Below, one piece after another: positions 1 through 8,609 of a stretch of 64,000 nt of DNA (its first letter is position 1; each line of letters opens with the position of its first letter). Location: the NCBI GenBank assembly GCA_963747985.1, contig CAVVHG010000006.1, positions 310,001-374,000 of the forward strand, in the 5' to 3' direction. Below the pieces are notes generated by a model. That model was not told the origin of the DNA. It ran no database searches and saw only the letters and a list, made by a program, of their open reading frames with translations. The stretch is from JACADW01 sp963747985 (GTDB lineage Bacteria; Acidobacteriota; UBA6911). The translations under genes and the position numbers were made by a program.

Positions 1-1
1 C

Positions 2-214
2 CAGGATGGTGCCGTAGTGCGGCAGCGCTCCGACATGTTCATGGGGCATGAGGCGCAGTTCATCAGCCAGATCTTCACCGACCTCCCCTCTTCCTTCACG
101 GGCCACCTGGAAATCAACGCGCAGGACTACATTTATGTGGAGGTGCTGCGGATGGAAAGGAACCCCGCCGGGTTCCAGCTTACCAGCACACCCGCAGACA
201 GCTATTCTCCGTAA
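2..214 (+). CDS. C-terminal end of a secreted protein, cut by window start
   Basis: The frame is open from base 2 and stops at TAA 212-214, so only about the last 70 codons are present. The tail pattern (AQFISQIF, then GHLEINAQ, then a closing GFQLTST) lines up with the C-terminus of the frameshifted secreted protein at 3507-4282 (ARFLFELF, GTFVRITC, GFEMFQIP). I read both as the same small C-terminal beta domain found at the end of exported acidobacterial proteins of unknown role. No function can be assigned to the missing N-terminal part. Coding is supported by the paralogous similarity and good codon use rather than by any catalytic motif. Confidence 0.6.
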   Translation, partial: QDGAVVRQRSDMFMGHEAQFISQIFTDLPSSFTGHLEINAQDYIYVEVLRMERNPAGFQLTSTPADSYSP

Positions 215-407
215 GCATGTGCGGCACGCGCCTGAGGCCTGGAGACGATGGGTCCGGTCTGTGAAGCCGGACCCCGGGATCGGGAGCATTTTGGCAGGTC
301 CTTCCGCGGCGCCCTTCGTATGCCGGGCCGCAAGCCATGTTTGCTGCATCTCCCTTCCTTGACCCTTTCGGGCAAAAATGGTACACACTAGCCTCGCCGC
401 ACGGCAG

Positions 408-483
<76 letters not shown>

Positions 484-497
484 TTAGAATCAATAAC

Positions 498-755
498 TTA
501 TATCCTTCCCGAAATCGCATTCCAGCCATTCTTGCACTCAGGTTGCCCTATGGTTGCGCTGTGCCTGTCGAAAACTGTTCCTTCCAGCCTGCGTTTCTTC
601 GGCACGAAATGCGTGTACAGCCCAAGGGTGATTCCAGCGTTGGCGTGATCCATGTGCTTCGATACCGATGCAATATCCTCGCCGGCGGCGATCATCCGGG
701 ACGCCCAGGTGTGCCTCAGCGAATGCGGCGATCTCTGCCGGACGCCGGCCAAAGT
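498..755 (-). pseudogene. Tyrosine recombinase C-terminal remnant, copy A
   Basis: Reading on the minus strand gives the C-terminal catalytic half of a phage-type integrase: HSLRHTWAS (box II His-x-x-Arg), a KHM-HAN segment, and LGLYTHF with the nucleophilic Tyr. The N-terminal domain and the first catalytic Arg are missing; upstream of about 755 the frame stays open but no longer resembles an integrase. It is nearly the same as copy B at 2239-2585, most strongly over about 100 bases (roughly 650-750 against 2380-2475). One change (KHMGHAN to KHMDHAN) hits the usually conserved Gly-His. It points toward the tRNA-Thr, the usual position of an integrase at a tRNA attachment site. It cannot be functional alone. 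Confidence 0.85.
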
Positions 756-1037
756 CTCTGTCCGCGGTTCGATAATGTCGCAATTGTGCAGGGGAGCATC
801 CGAAGTCATTCCCGCAACAGGGCCTTTCGCTGTAAAATGTTTGCCTGATCGTTGCAGTCCCAGAAGATGCACAAATTGCCTTCTTAGAAGAGGATCTCTG
901 TCGGGATCCATGTTCCGTCGATTCGCAGCACTTTACGGGCTTGTCCAATATACCTCAGGGGCACACAAGGCGCTCTGCCGAGGGTGGGTACCCGGAACCT
1001 CGGGTGGGGAATCTCGGTGAGGCTGGACTCGAGCGTA

Positions 1038-2168
1038 ATGAGCAAATACTCGTTAATAATGCTGGCGGTTCTCGTTATCCAAGGTGAGCCGGCAATACCG
1101 CAGAGCGAAACATTTCTGGTCCAGCGCAGTGTTTCCACATCGAAAACAATTGTTTACGTGCGCAACATCCGATTCGAAGAGAAGGATCGGCTCTATCGTG
1201 TTCAGGATTCTTTTGAGAATGGGCAGATTCAAATGGACGCGACTTATAGCTCCATCGATAGGCAGATCAAGGAAGATTATCAATGCAACTACAGAACAAA
1301 CATAAAGGAAGGAACATATAGAGAGTGGTATGAGAATGGGAACCTCAGGTACGTTGGCCATTTCAAGCACGGCTTGGAGGACGGATTGTGCAGTGAGTTT
1401 TCCCGGAATGGCCATAAGGAGACTGAAGCCGTCTGGAAAGAAGGGATGCTCAATGGCACAGCACGCTTTTGGCCTGAAGAAGGTAAGCCTCCCTTAGTTT
1501 TGGAATTTAAGAATGGGATCAATCGGACCCCCCGAAAGGTGAGATATGCCTATATCGTCCACACGCCAACGAGCTACGAGGACTTCCCGAAAAAACAATG
1601 GCCAATGATTATTTATTTGCATGGAGGATCAGACAGAGGAACCAATTTAATGAAAGTGTATTCGTCGGGCGTGCCTGACCAAATCTATCGTGGGCGGGAG
1701 CTTCCGTTCATCGTCGTGGCTCCCCAATGTCCTGCGCTTTTGCGGTGGTCTACTGACGATTGGTTCGAAACGTTTTACAGGGAGGTCATTACCAAGTATC
1801 GAGTCGACAAGAACAAAGTCTATCTCACGGGTGCCAGTTTGGGGGGGGAAGGCACATGGTATCTTGCTGCAAAGTATCCGGATCTGTTTGCCGCGATCGC
1901 CCCAATATCCGGCTTTACCAGTCGGACGACCTTTATTTATAGAAATATCAAGAACCTGGCTGACTTGCCGATCTGGGCTTTCCACGGAGAGCTCGATCTC
2001 GTAGTACCAGTTGAGGAGACCAGGAGGATGCTGGAACAACTAAAGGACCGGAACCGAAGACTCAAATGTACAATTGAACCGAATTTAGGACATTCGATAA
2101 ATTGGTCAGTGTATCCGGGGGATGATTTGTACGATTGGTTCCTGCAACACGACAAGGGGGGAAAATAG
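1038..2168 (+). CDS. Secreted MORN-repeat / alpha-beta hydrolase (esterase) fusion
   Basis: 376 residues from ATG 1038; an in-frame GTG-type start 54 bases upstream is possible, but ATG 1038 places a hydrophobic signal segment (SLIMLAVLVIQG) at the N-terminus. Residues about 90-160 carry MORN-type repeats of the 'YENGNLRYVGHF' kind, then a phospholipase/carboxylesterase-type alpha/beta hydrolase: oxyanion region IIYLHGG, nucleophile elbow GASLGGEG, acid HGELDLVVP and a final LGHS histidine. All triad residues are present, so it is probably an active exported esterase; the substrate is unknown. It is visibly less GC-rich than its surroundings and lies exactly between two integrase remnants, which suggests acquisition as mobile cargo. 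MORN_2 repeats occur in several toxin-antidote and membrane-associated proteins, but nothing here proves such a role. Confidence 0.88.
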   Translation: MSKYSLIMLAVLVIQGEPAIPQSETFLVQRSVSTSKTIVYVRNIRFEEKDRLYRVQDSFENGQIQMDATYSSIDRQIKEDYQCNYRTNIKEGTYREWYENGNLRYVGHFKHGLEDGLCSEFSRNGHKETEAVWKEGMLNGTARFWPEEGKPPLVLEFKNGINRTPRKVRYAYIVHTPTSYEDFPKKQWPMIIYLHGGSDRGTNLMKVYSSGVPDQIYRGRELPFIVVAPQCPALLRWSTDDWFETFYREVITKYRVDKNKVYLTGASLGGEGTWYLAAKYPDLFAAIAPISGFTSRTTFIYRNIKNLADLPIWAFHGELDLVVPVEETRRMLEQLKDRNRRLKCTIEPNLGHSINWSVYPGDDLYDWFLQHDKGGK

Positions 2169-2238
2169 CAGATTAGTTCGATTTGTTGTTGTAGAGCTAC
2201 CAAGCTACCACGTAGGCACAGTTTCCCGTACTTTCCGT

Positions 2239-2585
2239 TCACGCAACGATGATCTCCAGTTTCGCCGCGGCAACCTTATATCTGTCCAGAACTGTGCCTT
2301 CGAGCCGGCGCATCGTCGGCAGGAAATGAGTATACAAACTGAGGGTTGTTCCGGCATTGGCGTGCCCCATGTGCTTCGAGACGGATGCAATATCCTCTCC
2401 GGCGGCGATCATCTGAGATGCCCAGGTGTGCCTCAGCGAATGCGGAGATCTCTGCCGGACGCCGGCCGGCTTCTGGGCCCGATTCCACGCCTGGAGGAAC
2501 CTGCTGTAATCGACGTGTTGCCCTGATGCTTCGCAGAAGAGCGTCTCGGGCGCAGTTCGCCCCAACGACGGAAACCGCAACCTGG
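2239..2585 (-). pseudogene. Tyrosine recombinase C-terminal remnant, copy B
   Basis: The minus strand encodes the last 115 or so residues of an integrase: a 'LFCEASGQHVDYSRF' stretch typical of the region before box II, then HSLRHTWAS, HMGHANAGTT and SLYTHF with the active Tyr. It keeps more sequence than copy A and retains the Gly-His that copy A lost. Upstream of about 2585 the reading frame stays open on the minus strand but belongs to the antisense of a kinase fragment, so the apparent 351-residue frame is not one gene. Together with copy A it brackets the MORN-esterase gene in direct orientation. Confidence 0.85.
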
Positions 2586-3112
2586 AACGATCGAATGCGA
2601 TGGTGGACGAGCACGGCCTGGTGAAGGTCCTGGATTTCGGTCTCGCGAAGCTGACTGAGGCGGCGGGGCCGGAAGCCGAGACCGCGGCGACCCGCACCGG
2701 AGCGGGGACGGTCCTCGGGACTGCCACCTGTATGTCCCCGGAACAGGCCGGAGGCAAACACATCGACACGCGCTCCGACATCTTCACCTTCGGCTCCATG
2801 CTGTATGAAATGCCGAGGGGACAGCGGGCATTCCGGGACGACACCAGGGCATCGACGATGTCGTCAATCCTGAGCGAGGAGCCGAAGCCGATCAGCCAAG
2901 CTGCAGAAGGACTGCCCCGTGAGGTGGAGAGGATTGTCAGGCGCTGCCTTCGGAAGGACCCTGAGCATGGTTTCCAGACGATGGCGGATCTGAAAGTCAC
3001 ACCGGAGGAACTGAAGGAAGAGTCCGATTCCGGCGCCCTGTGCATCGGCACCAAAAGGGATGTGCGGGATCGTGTATATTCGGATCCGGCGCCGGGCTCG
3101 ACAGGAAGGTGA
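2582..3112 (+). pseudogene. Ser/Thr protein kinase fragment (C-lobe only)
   Basis: Starting at a codon run reading SNAMVDEHGLVKVLDFGLAKL, the plus strand encodes the activation segment and C-lobe of a bacterial Hanks-type kinase: DFG, then TATCMSPEQAGG (the APE-equivalent), DIFTFGSMLYEM and the RIVRRCLRKDPE helix. The glycine loop, the beta-3 lysine and the HRD catalytic loop are absent because the sequence switches directly into integrase copy B at about 2580. The usual transmembrane and propeller region after the kinase is also gone; the frame stops at 3112. ATG 2600 could start a 170-residue product, but it could not bind ATP properly. I take it as a recombination stump. Confidence 0.85.
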
Positions 3113-3506
3113 TGCAGAACCTGCATTTCAAACGGGGCCAAGATGCAAAAAATGCGTCTGCGCAGCCGCCCTGTACAGTTGCCGCAGCCAGAGCACATCA
3201 GGAGGTTCGGCTCGAAATCGCAGGCGCGCATCGCCTTGAGCGCCGGGTGGGCAGATGCCGGGCTGCCGCCGCAGGCCTGAAGCAATGTTGACATCTCATT
3301 TCCACGCAGTCCCTTAGGCCCAATTCCGATCCAATCCGCAGAAGCAGCACTTTCCGGGACAGTCAGAGCTGGGCGTGCGCTTACTCAGTGCCGTCGTGCG
3401 CTCGCGGAACACAAATTGCCTAACAGCGGGGGTGAACGGATTTCGAGTAACAGTCATCCTGAATCAGAAATGAGCAGAGATGATCTTACTTAACAAAGGA
3501 GATGAC
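3113..3506. other. Gene-free stretch with a weak sigma-54-like site
   Basis: No convincing gene is seen. The minus strand is open across 3100-3294 and contains a CxxCGxC-like cysteine cluster, but I recognise no family and it has no supporting start. At 3405-3419 the plus strand reads CGGAACACAAATTGC, which keeps the GG and TTGC elements at -24/-12 spacing upstream of the secreted protein gene at 3507; the first position and the C of GGC are off consensus, so this is a weak candidate. Confidence 0.35.
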
Positions 3507-4282
3507 ATGATCGGTCGGAATCTTTATCTGATGTCTCTGGTGGTACTGGCGCTGGCTGCCCCGTCTTTTGCTCAGACCACCGTATGCGTCCCCCAGTTTG
3601 TGGACGGCCAATCGGGTTCGATCCGGTGGCAAACCACACTCATTCTGATGAATCAGGAGCAGACCCAGGCCCAGGTTCAGCTTCAATTCCGAGACAATGC
3701 CGGAGCGCCGATGCGGCAGCTCCGGATGACCCGGGCCCACGGTCAAGGCCCCGCCCAGGGGGTGGATGCCAATGGTGAGTTCAGCCCGGATTCGATCCGG
3801 GCCAGGTCGATGGTTGCCCTGCAATCAAGCGGTGAGGGAGGACTTCAGTCGGGATACGTCATGGTTCAATCGCAACAGAGGATCCAGGTCCAGACCCGGC
3901 TCGTAATAACGGATCAGGGCGGAAATCTTCTGGCCGAGGTAGGCGTCACACCGGGACCCCAGTTCCGGAACGGCAGTTTCTATGCCGGAACATCCGAAGG
4001 CGCGCTCGTCGGAATGGCGCTGGCCAATCCGTCTGCGGACCGAACCGTCACTTGCAATGTGGAGGTTGTCGCAGAGGACGGCACGATCCTGGGCACAACA
4101 GACTCACATTCGGTCCGCATTCCCAGACCGCGCGGTTTCTCTTCGAGCTGTTCCCGCAGCTGCTCACCGATGAAGGGACATTCGTGCGCATCACCTGCCC
4201 GGATCCGATCTGTGCGCTGGTGCTGAACCTCAACGGATTTGAGATGTTCCAGATCCCGGTGTTTGTTGTGGATCCTGAATAA
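3507..4282 (+). pseudogene. Secreted protein with C-terminal frameshift
   Basis: Start ATG 3507 is preceded by AAAGGAGA at 3496 with good spacing, and residues 1-23 form a signal peptide ending in SFAQ. The next 180 residues are a beta-rich exported protein of a type common in Acidobacteriota; no enzyme motif is seen. At roughly 4110-4130 the coding frame shifts by one base: one frame ends uselessly at 4226, while the other carries the expected ending (TARFLFELF, GTFVRITC, VFVVDPE) to TAA 4282. That ending matches the protein fragment at the window start. It is therefore either a recent pseudogene or a one-base assembly error; a programmed shift is less likely because no clear slippery heptamer is evident. 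Confidence 0.75.
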
Positions 4283-4613
4283 ACGACAGGACGGGTGGCG
4301 GGGCGTGCGCGGGGGCGACGCCCCGTCGGGGCCTGTCAGGGCTCCGCGACCCTGTGCAGGTCAGGGGCGCCCCTTCTGAAAACTCCGTAGTAATTGAGAT
4401 CGTCCACCTCGCGGCTTTGCGCTGTTACCGGCGTGGGCCGTGTGCGAGGTGCTGATCTCGCTGTGCGCCGGATTTACCGCAACGCCGGGAACACGAGCCT
4501 CGCGCCGGAGGCAGGACGTAACAGGAACCACCCGATCCCGTCGATCGTGTTATCCTCTCGCGATGCCATTCCAAGCGAGAGGACAACAGCAAGGGTTGGC
4601 ACCGGGCACCAGG
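4283..4613. other. Gene-free interval
   Basis: No gene is supported. A GC-rich inverted repeat (GGGGCGT ... ACGCCCC, about 4298-4324) follows the secreted protein gene and could end its transcript, although no T-run follows. The reading frame of the downstream histidine kinase extends back through this interval to about 4440, but that extension is Arg-rich, lacks a ribosome site and does not resemble a sensor N-terminus. Confidence 0.4.
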
Positions 4614-5957
4614 ATGGATTCGGTTCTTTCGATCAGGTCACTGCGTGACACGATGAGTTCGCTTCGGGCGGGGAGATTCCCCGTCGCGGCATTCGTGGGC
4701 ATCGTTGCGGCGGTCTGCCTGGGCCTGCTGCTCAGCGCAGGCCACAGCTACGTGACGCTCTCGCGCCTCAGGATACAGTACCTCCACAACCGGGCCCTGG
4801 AGATGGCTGCGGCAGCAGACGTCCAGGTGCGCGGCCCCGGCCGTCGCAATAATCCCGACTACTGGCGGGAGACGATGCAGGAAGGCATCGGACGCAATAA
4901 GGCAGAAGTCTCATTCATGGCCCTGCTTGGCAGGGACGGAACAGTGCTGACTGCCGTCGGCGATGCTTCCGCGGCTGCGAACCTTAAACCCGGGGCCATC
5001 GTCACTCTCAATGGAACGAGGGTCTTCGTCTCTGATTTCCCGCTCGCATCACCCCGGCAGATGACCCGGGGAGTCGATTCAGCTCTGAATGGATGGCATC
5101 TTCGCCTGGGATTGAAGGCGGCCGCGGCAGATTTCATCAGAACCCAGGCCGTTGTTCATGTCGTGATCACCTGCATTGCCGTCGTTGCCCTGGTTGCGGT
5201 TTCATACTATCTCCTTCTGACGCTGGGCCGTTTCGTGGACCTGAAGATCGGGGAGGAATCGGAACGGCATCTGAGGATCCTGGGAAGCATGTCTGCCACA
5301 CTCGCACACGAGATCCGCAATCCGCTCGGCGCGATGAAAGGTCTCACCCAGCTTGCGCAGGAGGAACTTCCTGAGGACCACCGGACTCAGGAGCTGATGA
5401 AAACCGTGATCAGCGAAGCCGAGCGACTGGAGAAGCTGGTCACCTCGCTGCTCAACTTCGCCCGGCCCGCCGCGCCGCAGCTGCGCGAGTTCGACTTTCT
5501 GCAGGCGGTCTCGGCAGTCCACGAAATGTTGCGTCCCCGGGCCGCAGAGCAGAACATCGCGCTCTCTCTTGACGCGGGCACCCAACCGCTGCCGATACGC
5601 TCGGATCCGGATGGCATTCGCCAGGTGCTGTTCAACGTGCTTTTGAATGCCCTGGACGCGACGCCGCCGGGCGGTGATGTCACGTTTCGGGCCCGCGCCG
5701 ATTCGCGTGGAGGCCGGCTCCACGTCGAGATCGACGACACGGGACCGGGGCTTCCCGCTGTCGACCCTGAAGAGCTGTTCCAGCCCTTCATGACGACAAA
5801 AACCCAGGGCACCGGCCTCGGGCTCGCAGTCACCCGGAGGATCGTCGAGAGCCTTGGTGGTAAGATTGCGCTTTCGAATCTGCCGGATGGTGGTGCGCGT
5901 TGTTCGATGGAGTTGCCGCTCCATTCGCCGGTCAGGCAAAGCCGGTCCCCCGCATAG
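4614..5957 (+). CDS. NtrB-type membrane sensor histidine kinase
   Basis: 447 residues from ATG 4614; ATG 4563 and ATG 4653 are alternatives and none has a clear ribosome site. Two membrane segments (about 22-43 and 179-204) flank a periplasmic sensor loop of about 135 residues. The H-box ATLAHEIRNPLG (His about 232) is of the HisKA class, followed by an HATPase with LFNVLLNALDAT, a DTGPGLP G1 box and GTGLGLA. There is no HAMP or PAS. The gene abuts its partner, the sigma-54 activator: its TAG ends at 5957 and the next gene begins at 5958. The arrangement resembles ZraS/ZraR or HydH/HydG systems that sense envelope conditions; the ligand is unknown. Confidence 0.95.
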   Translation: MDSVLSIRSLRDTMSSLRAGRFPVAAFVGIVAAVCLGLLLSAGHSYVTLSRLRIQYLHNRALEMAAAADVQVRGPGRRNNPDYWRETMQEGIGRNKAEVSFMALLGRDGTVLTAVGDASAAANLKPGAIVTLNGTRVFVSDFPLASPRQMTRGVDSALNGWHLRLGLKAAAADFIRTQAVVHVVITCIAVVALVAVSYYLLLTLGRFVDLKIGEESERHLRILGSMSATLAHEIRNPLGAMKGLTQLAQEELPEDHRTQELMKTVISEAERLEKLVTSLLNFARPAAPQLREFDFLQAVSAVHEMLRPRAAEQNIALSLDAGTQPLPIRSDPDGIRQVLFNVLLNALDATPPGGDVTFRARADSRGGRLHVEIDDTGPGLPAVDPEELFQPFMTTKTQGTGLGLAVTRRIVESLGGKIALSNLPDGGARCSMELPLHSPVRQSRSPA

Positions 5958-7301
5958 GTGGTGATGATGAGGCACGCCATCCTGGTTGTGGATGATGAGC
6001 CCGCGCAGAGACAGTTGCTCAGCGGTTCCTTGAGCCGGGATTACACAGTCGTCACCGCCGCCAGCGGGCTCGAGGCCACGCAACTTCTCTCCCATCGCAG
6101 CTTCGACCTCATCATCACCGACGAACGCATGCCCGGTATGACCGGCATCGAGCTCATCCGCTGGGTTCGCGAACGCGCCCCCGAAATTCCCACCGTCGTG
6201 CTGACCGCTTACGGTTCGGTGGAAACCGCCGTCGAAGCGATGAAGCTCGGCGCCGAAGACTACCTTGCCAAACCGCTGAAGAGCCTCGACGAGCTTCGAC
6301 TCGTCGTTGCCCGGGTACTGAGACAGCGCATGCTGCAGGACAAGAATGTCCTCCACCAGGCCGAGGCCGAGGCACAGTTTCCCCCCGATGTCCTGGCAGA
6401 GAGCGAGACCATGAAGCGCGTACTCTGGCTTGCATCGCAGGTTGCGGAGCAGCCGACCACGGTTTTGCTCACCGGCGAATCCGGGACGGGGAAGGAGGTC
6501 GTGGCCCGTTTCATTCACCGCCGCAGCCCGCGCGCAGAGCAGCCCTTTGTCGCAGTGAATTGTGCCGCGCTGACCGAGACGCTTCTCGAATCGGAGCTGT
6601 TCGGTCACGAGAAGGGCGCCTTTACGGGTGCGGTGCAGAACAGGCGCGGACGCTTCGAACTTGCCAACGGGGGCACGCTGTTTCTGGATGAGATCGGGGA
6701 GATGAGCGTCAACCTGCAAGCCAAGCTCCTCCGCGTGCTCCAGGAGCAGCAGTTCGAGCGCGTCGGCGGTACCAGAGCCGTTATCGTCGACGTGAGGGTG
6801 ATCGCCGCCACCAACAAAGACATCGCGAAGGCGATGAGCGAAAATTCTTTTCGCGAAGATCTCTACTATCGGCTGAGTGTGTTCCCGATCCACATCCCGC
6901 CGCTCCGCGAGCGTCGGGAAGACATACTGCCCCTGGCTGTGCATTTCGCCGGAAAGGTCGCGGCTCGAATGGGGCGGCCGTTTCGGGCCTTCACTGCCGA
7001 GGCCGAGACCCTCCTCCAGCGATACGACTGGCCCGGCAATGTCAGGGAACTCATGAACGCTGTCGAACGCGCCCTGATCGTCGCCAGGGGCGACATAATC
7101 AAGCTCGAGGATCTTCCGCTGCAACCCCGGGCTGATCAGGCGGTTGCTGCGCCGCCCCTGTCGCTGGCTGAAATCCAGAAGACTGCAATTCTTTCAGCCC
7201 TGGAGAGGAACCGGGGCGACCGCCGGGAGACCGCGCGGCAGCTTGGCATCAGCCTGCGTACGCTTCAATACCGCCTGAAGGATTACGGCCTGATCGGGTG
7301 A
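5958..7301 (+). CDS. NtrC-family sigma-54-dependent response regulator
   Basis: 447 residues; the first usable starts are GTG 5958 and ATG 5964/5967, immediately after the kinase stop. The receiver domain has VVDDE and the phospho-acceptor Asp about 55 (IITDERMPG). The AAA+ domain has Walker A GESGTGKE (173-180), the sigma-54 contact loop GAFTGA (220-225) and Walker B LFLDEI (241-246), with the R-finger region FREDLYYRL. A Fis-type helix-turn-helix (NRGDRRETARQLGISLRTLQ) closes the protein. All functional residues are intact, so it should remodel sigma-54 closed complexes once phosphorylated by the adjacent kinase. The strong -24/-12 site 180 bases downstream is its most obvious target. Confidence 0.97.
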   Translation: MVMMRHAILVVDDEPAQRQLLSGSLSRDYTVVTAASGLEATQLLSHRSFDLIITDERMPGMTGIELIRWVRERAPEIPTVVLTAYGSVETAVEAMKLGAEDYLAKPLKSLDELRLVVARVLRQRMLQDKNVLHQAEAEAQFPPDVLAESETMKRVLWLASQVAEQPTTVLLTGESGTGKEVVARFIHRRSPRAEQPFVAVNCAALTETLLESELFGHEKGAFTGAVQNRRGRFELANGGTLFLDEIGEMSVNLQAKLLRVLQEQQFERVGGTRAVIVDVRVIAATNKDIAKAMSENSFREDLYYRLSVFPIHIPPLRERREDILPLAVHFAGKVAARMGRPFRAFTAEAETLLQRYDWPGNVRELMNAVERALIVARGDIIKLEDLPLQPRADQAVAAPPLSLAEIQKTAILSALERNRGDRRETARQLGISLRTLQYRLKDYGLIG

Positions 7302-7306
7302 AACCT

Positions 7307-7325
7307 GCGTCTGGCACCCGGACGC
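7307..7325 (+). terminator. Hairpin after the two-component operon
   Basis: GCGTCTGG and CCGGACGC pair around the loop CAC with one mismatch, six bases after the regulator's stop codon. No T-run follows, so it may be a weak or Rho-assisted terminator. Confidence 0.45.
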
Positions 7326-7327
7326 GC

Positions 7328-7370
7328 TGCAAGAATTGCCTTTCGTATGTGCACGCGATGCAGGATTTGC
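7328..7370 (+). promoter_or_regulatory. Paired dyads, candidate activator binding sites (UAS)
   Basis: Two near-identical partly palindromic 12-mers, TGCAAGAATTGC (7328-7339) and TGCAGGATTTGC (7359-7370), lie 31 bp apart start to start, i.e. about three helical turns, and 110-150 bp upstream of the -24/-12 promoter at 7481. That spacing and phasing are what is expected of enhancer sites for an NtrC-family dimer. The assignment to the adjacent regulator is an inference. Confidence 0.55.
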
Positions 7371-7480
7371 ACTTCCGGTAAGTCCTGATGAGCCGTCGGT
7401 CATCTAGCTTCATTCATTAAGTCTATTACTTTGAATATCTTATCCTAGTTACGCGGCGACGGGGGCCTTGGCTTCGGCTA

Positions 7481-7496
7481 TGGAACGGTACTTGCC
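7481..7496 (+). promoter_or_regulatory. Sigma-54 (-24/-12) promoter
   Basis: TGGAACGGTACTTGCC matches the consensus TGGCACG-N4-TTGC at 10 of 11 defined positions, including both the GG and GC elements at exact spacing. Expected transcription start is near 7508, giving a leader of about 37 bases with GGAGGG at 7533-7538 before the ATG at 7545. Confidence 0.75.
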
Positions 7497-7544
7497 ACTA
7501 TCGATGCGGAACCATAAGACAGAACCAACTATGGAGGGTTTGCA

Positions 7545-8357
7545 ATGTCACGCAAGTTATGGACGGTTTCACTCTTGATCTCAGTTCTGTTAGCTCCGGC
7601 AGCGGTATCCGCAGCCCAGGGCGGCAACCAGAACCGTTTGATGACTCAGGCTTCCACACCGGCAAGCGTCGTGGATATGCAGGGTGTAGTCGAGAGCATC
7701 ACCATGGAGTTCGGTCAGGGCACGCCTTCGTTCTCGCTTTCGGTGCCGGGTCATGATCCGGTCACGATCTATGTCGGCTCTTATCGAGCCTGGACACAGA
7801 CCAATTTCGAGCTCAAAACCGGAATGTCAGTCACGGTTCGGGCGTTCCAGTCGGCGACCCATCCGGACGGGTATGTAGCCACTCAGATCACGGACAACAC
7901 GTCGGGCGCGACCGTGCAACTGGTCAACCCCGCTGGCGGCGCTCCCGGGTGGGGGCGCACACGGGCCGCGGGCCAGGGCGGGCCTCTCTGCGCCGGAACC
8001 GGACCTCAGCTGGACTTGGCAGCCAAGACTTCATTCGACGGAACCGTGGCCGAGGTGAGCATGGGTTATGGACAGGGATTCCCGACCTTCACGCTCGACA
8101 CCGGGGGGAAGAAAGTCACGTTCGTGGCAAGCCCATACCGATTGCTGGCCGACGCGGATTTCATGATCAAAACCGGCGACACAATGTCGGTTCTGGCCTA
8201 TCCGTCGAAGCGCTACGAGGGGGCGTACGTTGCCGCCGAGCTCAGGAACCTGACTACGGGAAAGGCCCTGGTTTTGCGGGATGACCAGGGGTTTCCTGTC
8301 GGTGTCCCCGGACAGGGCGGGAAGCACAGCCGCGGCTCCTGCTGGCGGCAGAACTGA
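7545..8357 (+). CDS. Secreted two-repeat beta protein, predicted sigma-54 target
   Basis: 270 residues with a signal peptide ending at VSAAQ (about residue 25). The mature protein is made of two related units of roughly 85 residues: GVVESITMEFGQGTPSF...VTIYVGSYRA...FELKTG...YVATQI and GTVAEVSMGYGQGFPTF...VTFVASPYRL...FMIKTGD...YVAAEL. Each looks like a small OB- or beta-barrel-type domain; no catalytic residues are evident and the family is not recognised. The promoter, enhancer-like dyads and adjacent NtrB/NtrC pair suggest that this is the main output of that system, possibly an envelope-protective or ligand-binding periplasmic protein. The function is unknown. Confidence 0.88.
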   Translation: MSRKLWTVSLLISVLLAPAAVSAAQGGNQNRLMTQASTPASVVDMQGVVESITMEFGQGTPSFSLSVPGHDPVTIYVGSYRAWTQTNFELKTGMSVTVRAFQSATHPDGYVATQITDNTSGATVQLVNPAGGAPGWGRTRAAGQGGPLCAGTGPQLDLAAKTSFDGTVAEVSMGYGQGFPTFTLDTGGKKVTFVASPYRLLADADFMIKTGDTMSVLAYPSKRYEGAYVAAELRNLTTGKALVLRDDQGFPVGVPGQGGKHSRGSCWRQN

Positions 8358-8609
8358 CAGCCCGTTGTCCTGAGACACCCGTAGTCTTCTTGCACGGGCG
8401 CTGCCGAGCAGACCCGCGAGCCGCACGGGTGATACGTCCGAGGCGATACTCGCGGGAAAAGCCCCTGCGCGCGCCCTGCGCCACTCCTGCTCCCGCTCAG
8501 GCAGCCGGGCAGGGCAGCAACGCTGCCCAACCGGCCAAGAAGCTCGGGAACCCGACCGCCACGCTCGTCTGTGTGCCCTTCCTGAATTCCGCGAAATGCA
8601 TGACCTATC
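8358..8609. other. Short gene-free interval
   Basis: Between two convergent genes. A plus-strand open frame crosses it (8390 onward) but runs into the antisense of the next gene, and its composition (Pro, Ala, Arg) is typical of non-coding GC-rich DNA. No feature supported. Confidence 0.4.

Noticed and set aside
1038..2168. Toxin or antidote because of MORN_2 repeats
   Set aside because: No partner gene is adjacent, and the intact serine hydrolase triad supports an exported esterase instead.
2239..3294. A single 351-residue integrase gene
   Set aside because: Only the last third resembles an integrase; the rest is antisense to a kinase fragment that is clearly coding on the other strand.
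5202..7124. 640-codon open frame on the minus strand
   Set aside because: It is antisense to the well-supported kinase and sigma-54 regulator; it exists because of their high GC third positions and shows no family motifs.
7313..7331. Another -24/-12 site at TGGCACCCGG...TGC
   Set aside because: The spacing between GG and GC is too long; the bases are better explained as the terminator hairpin.
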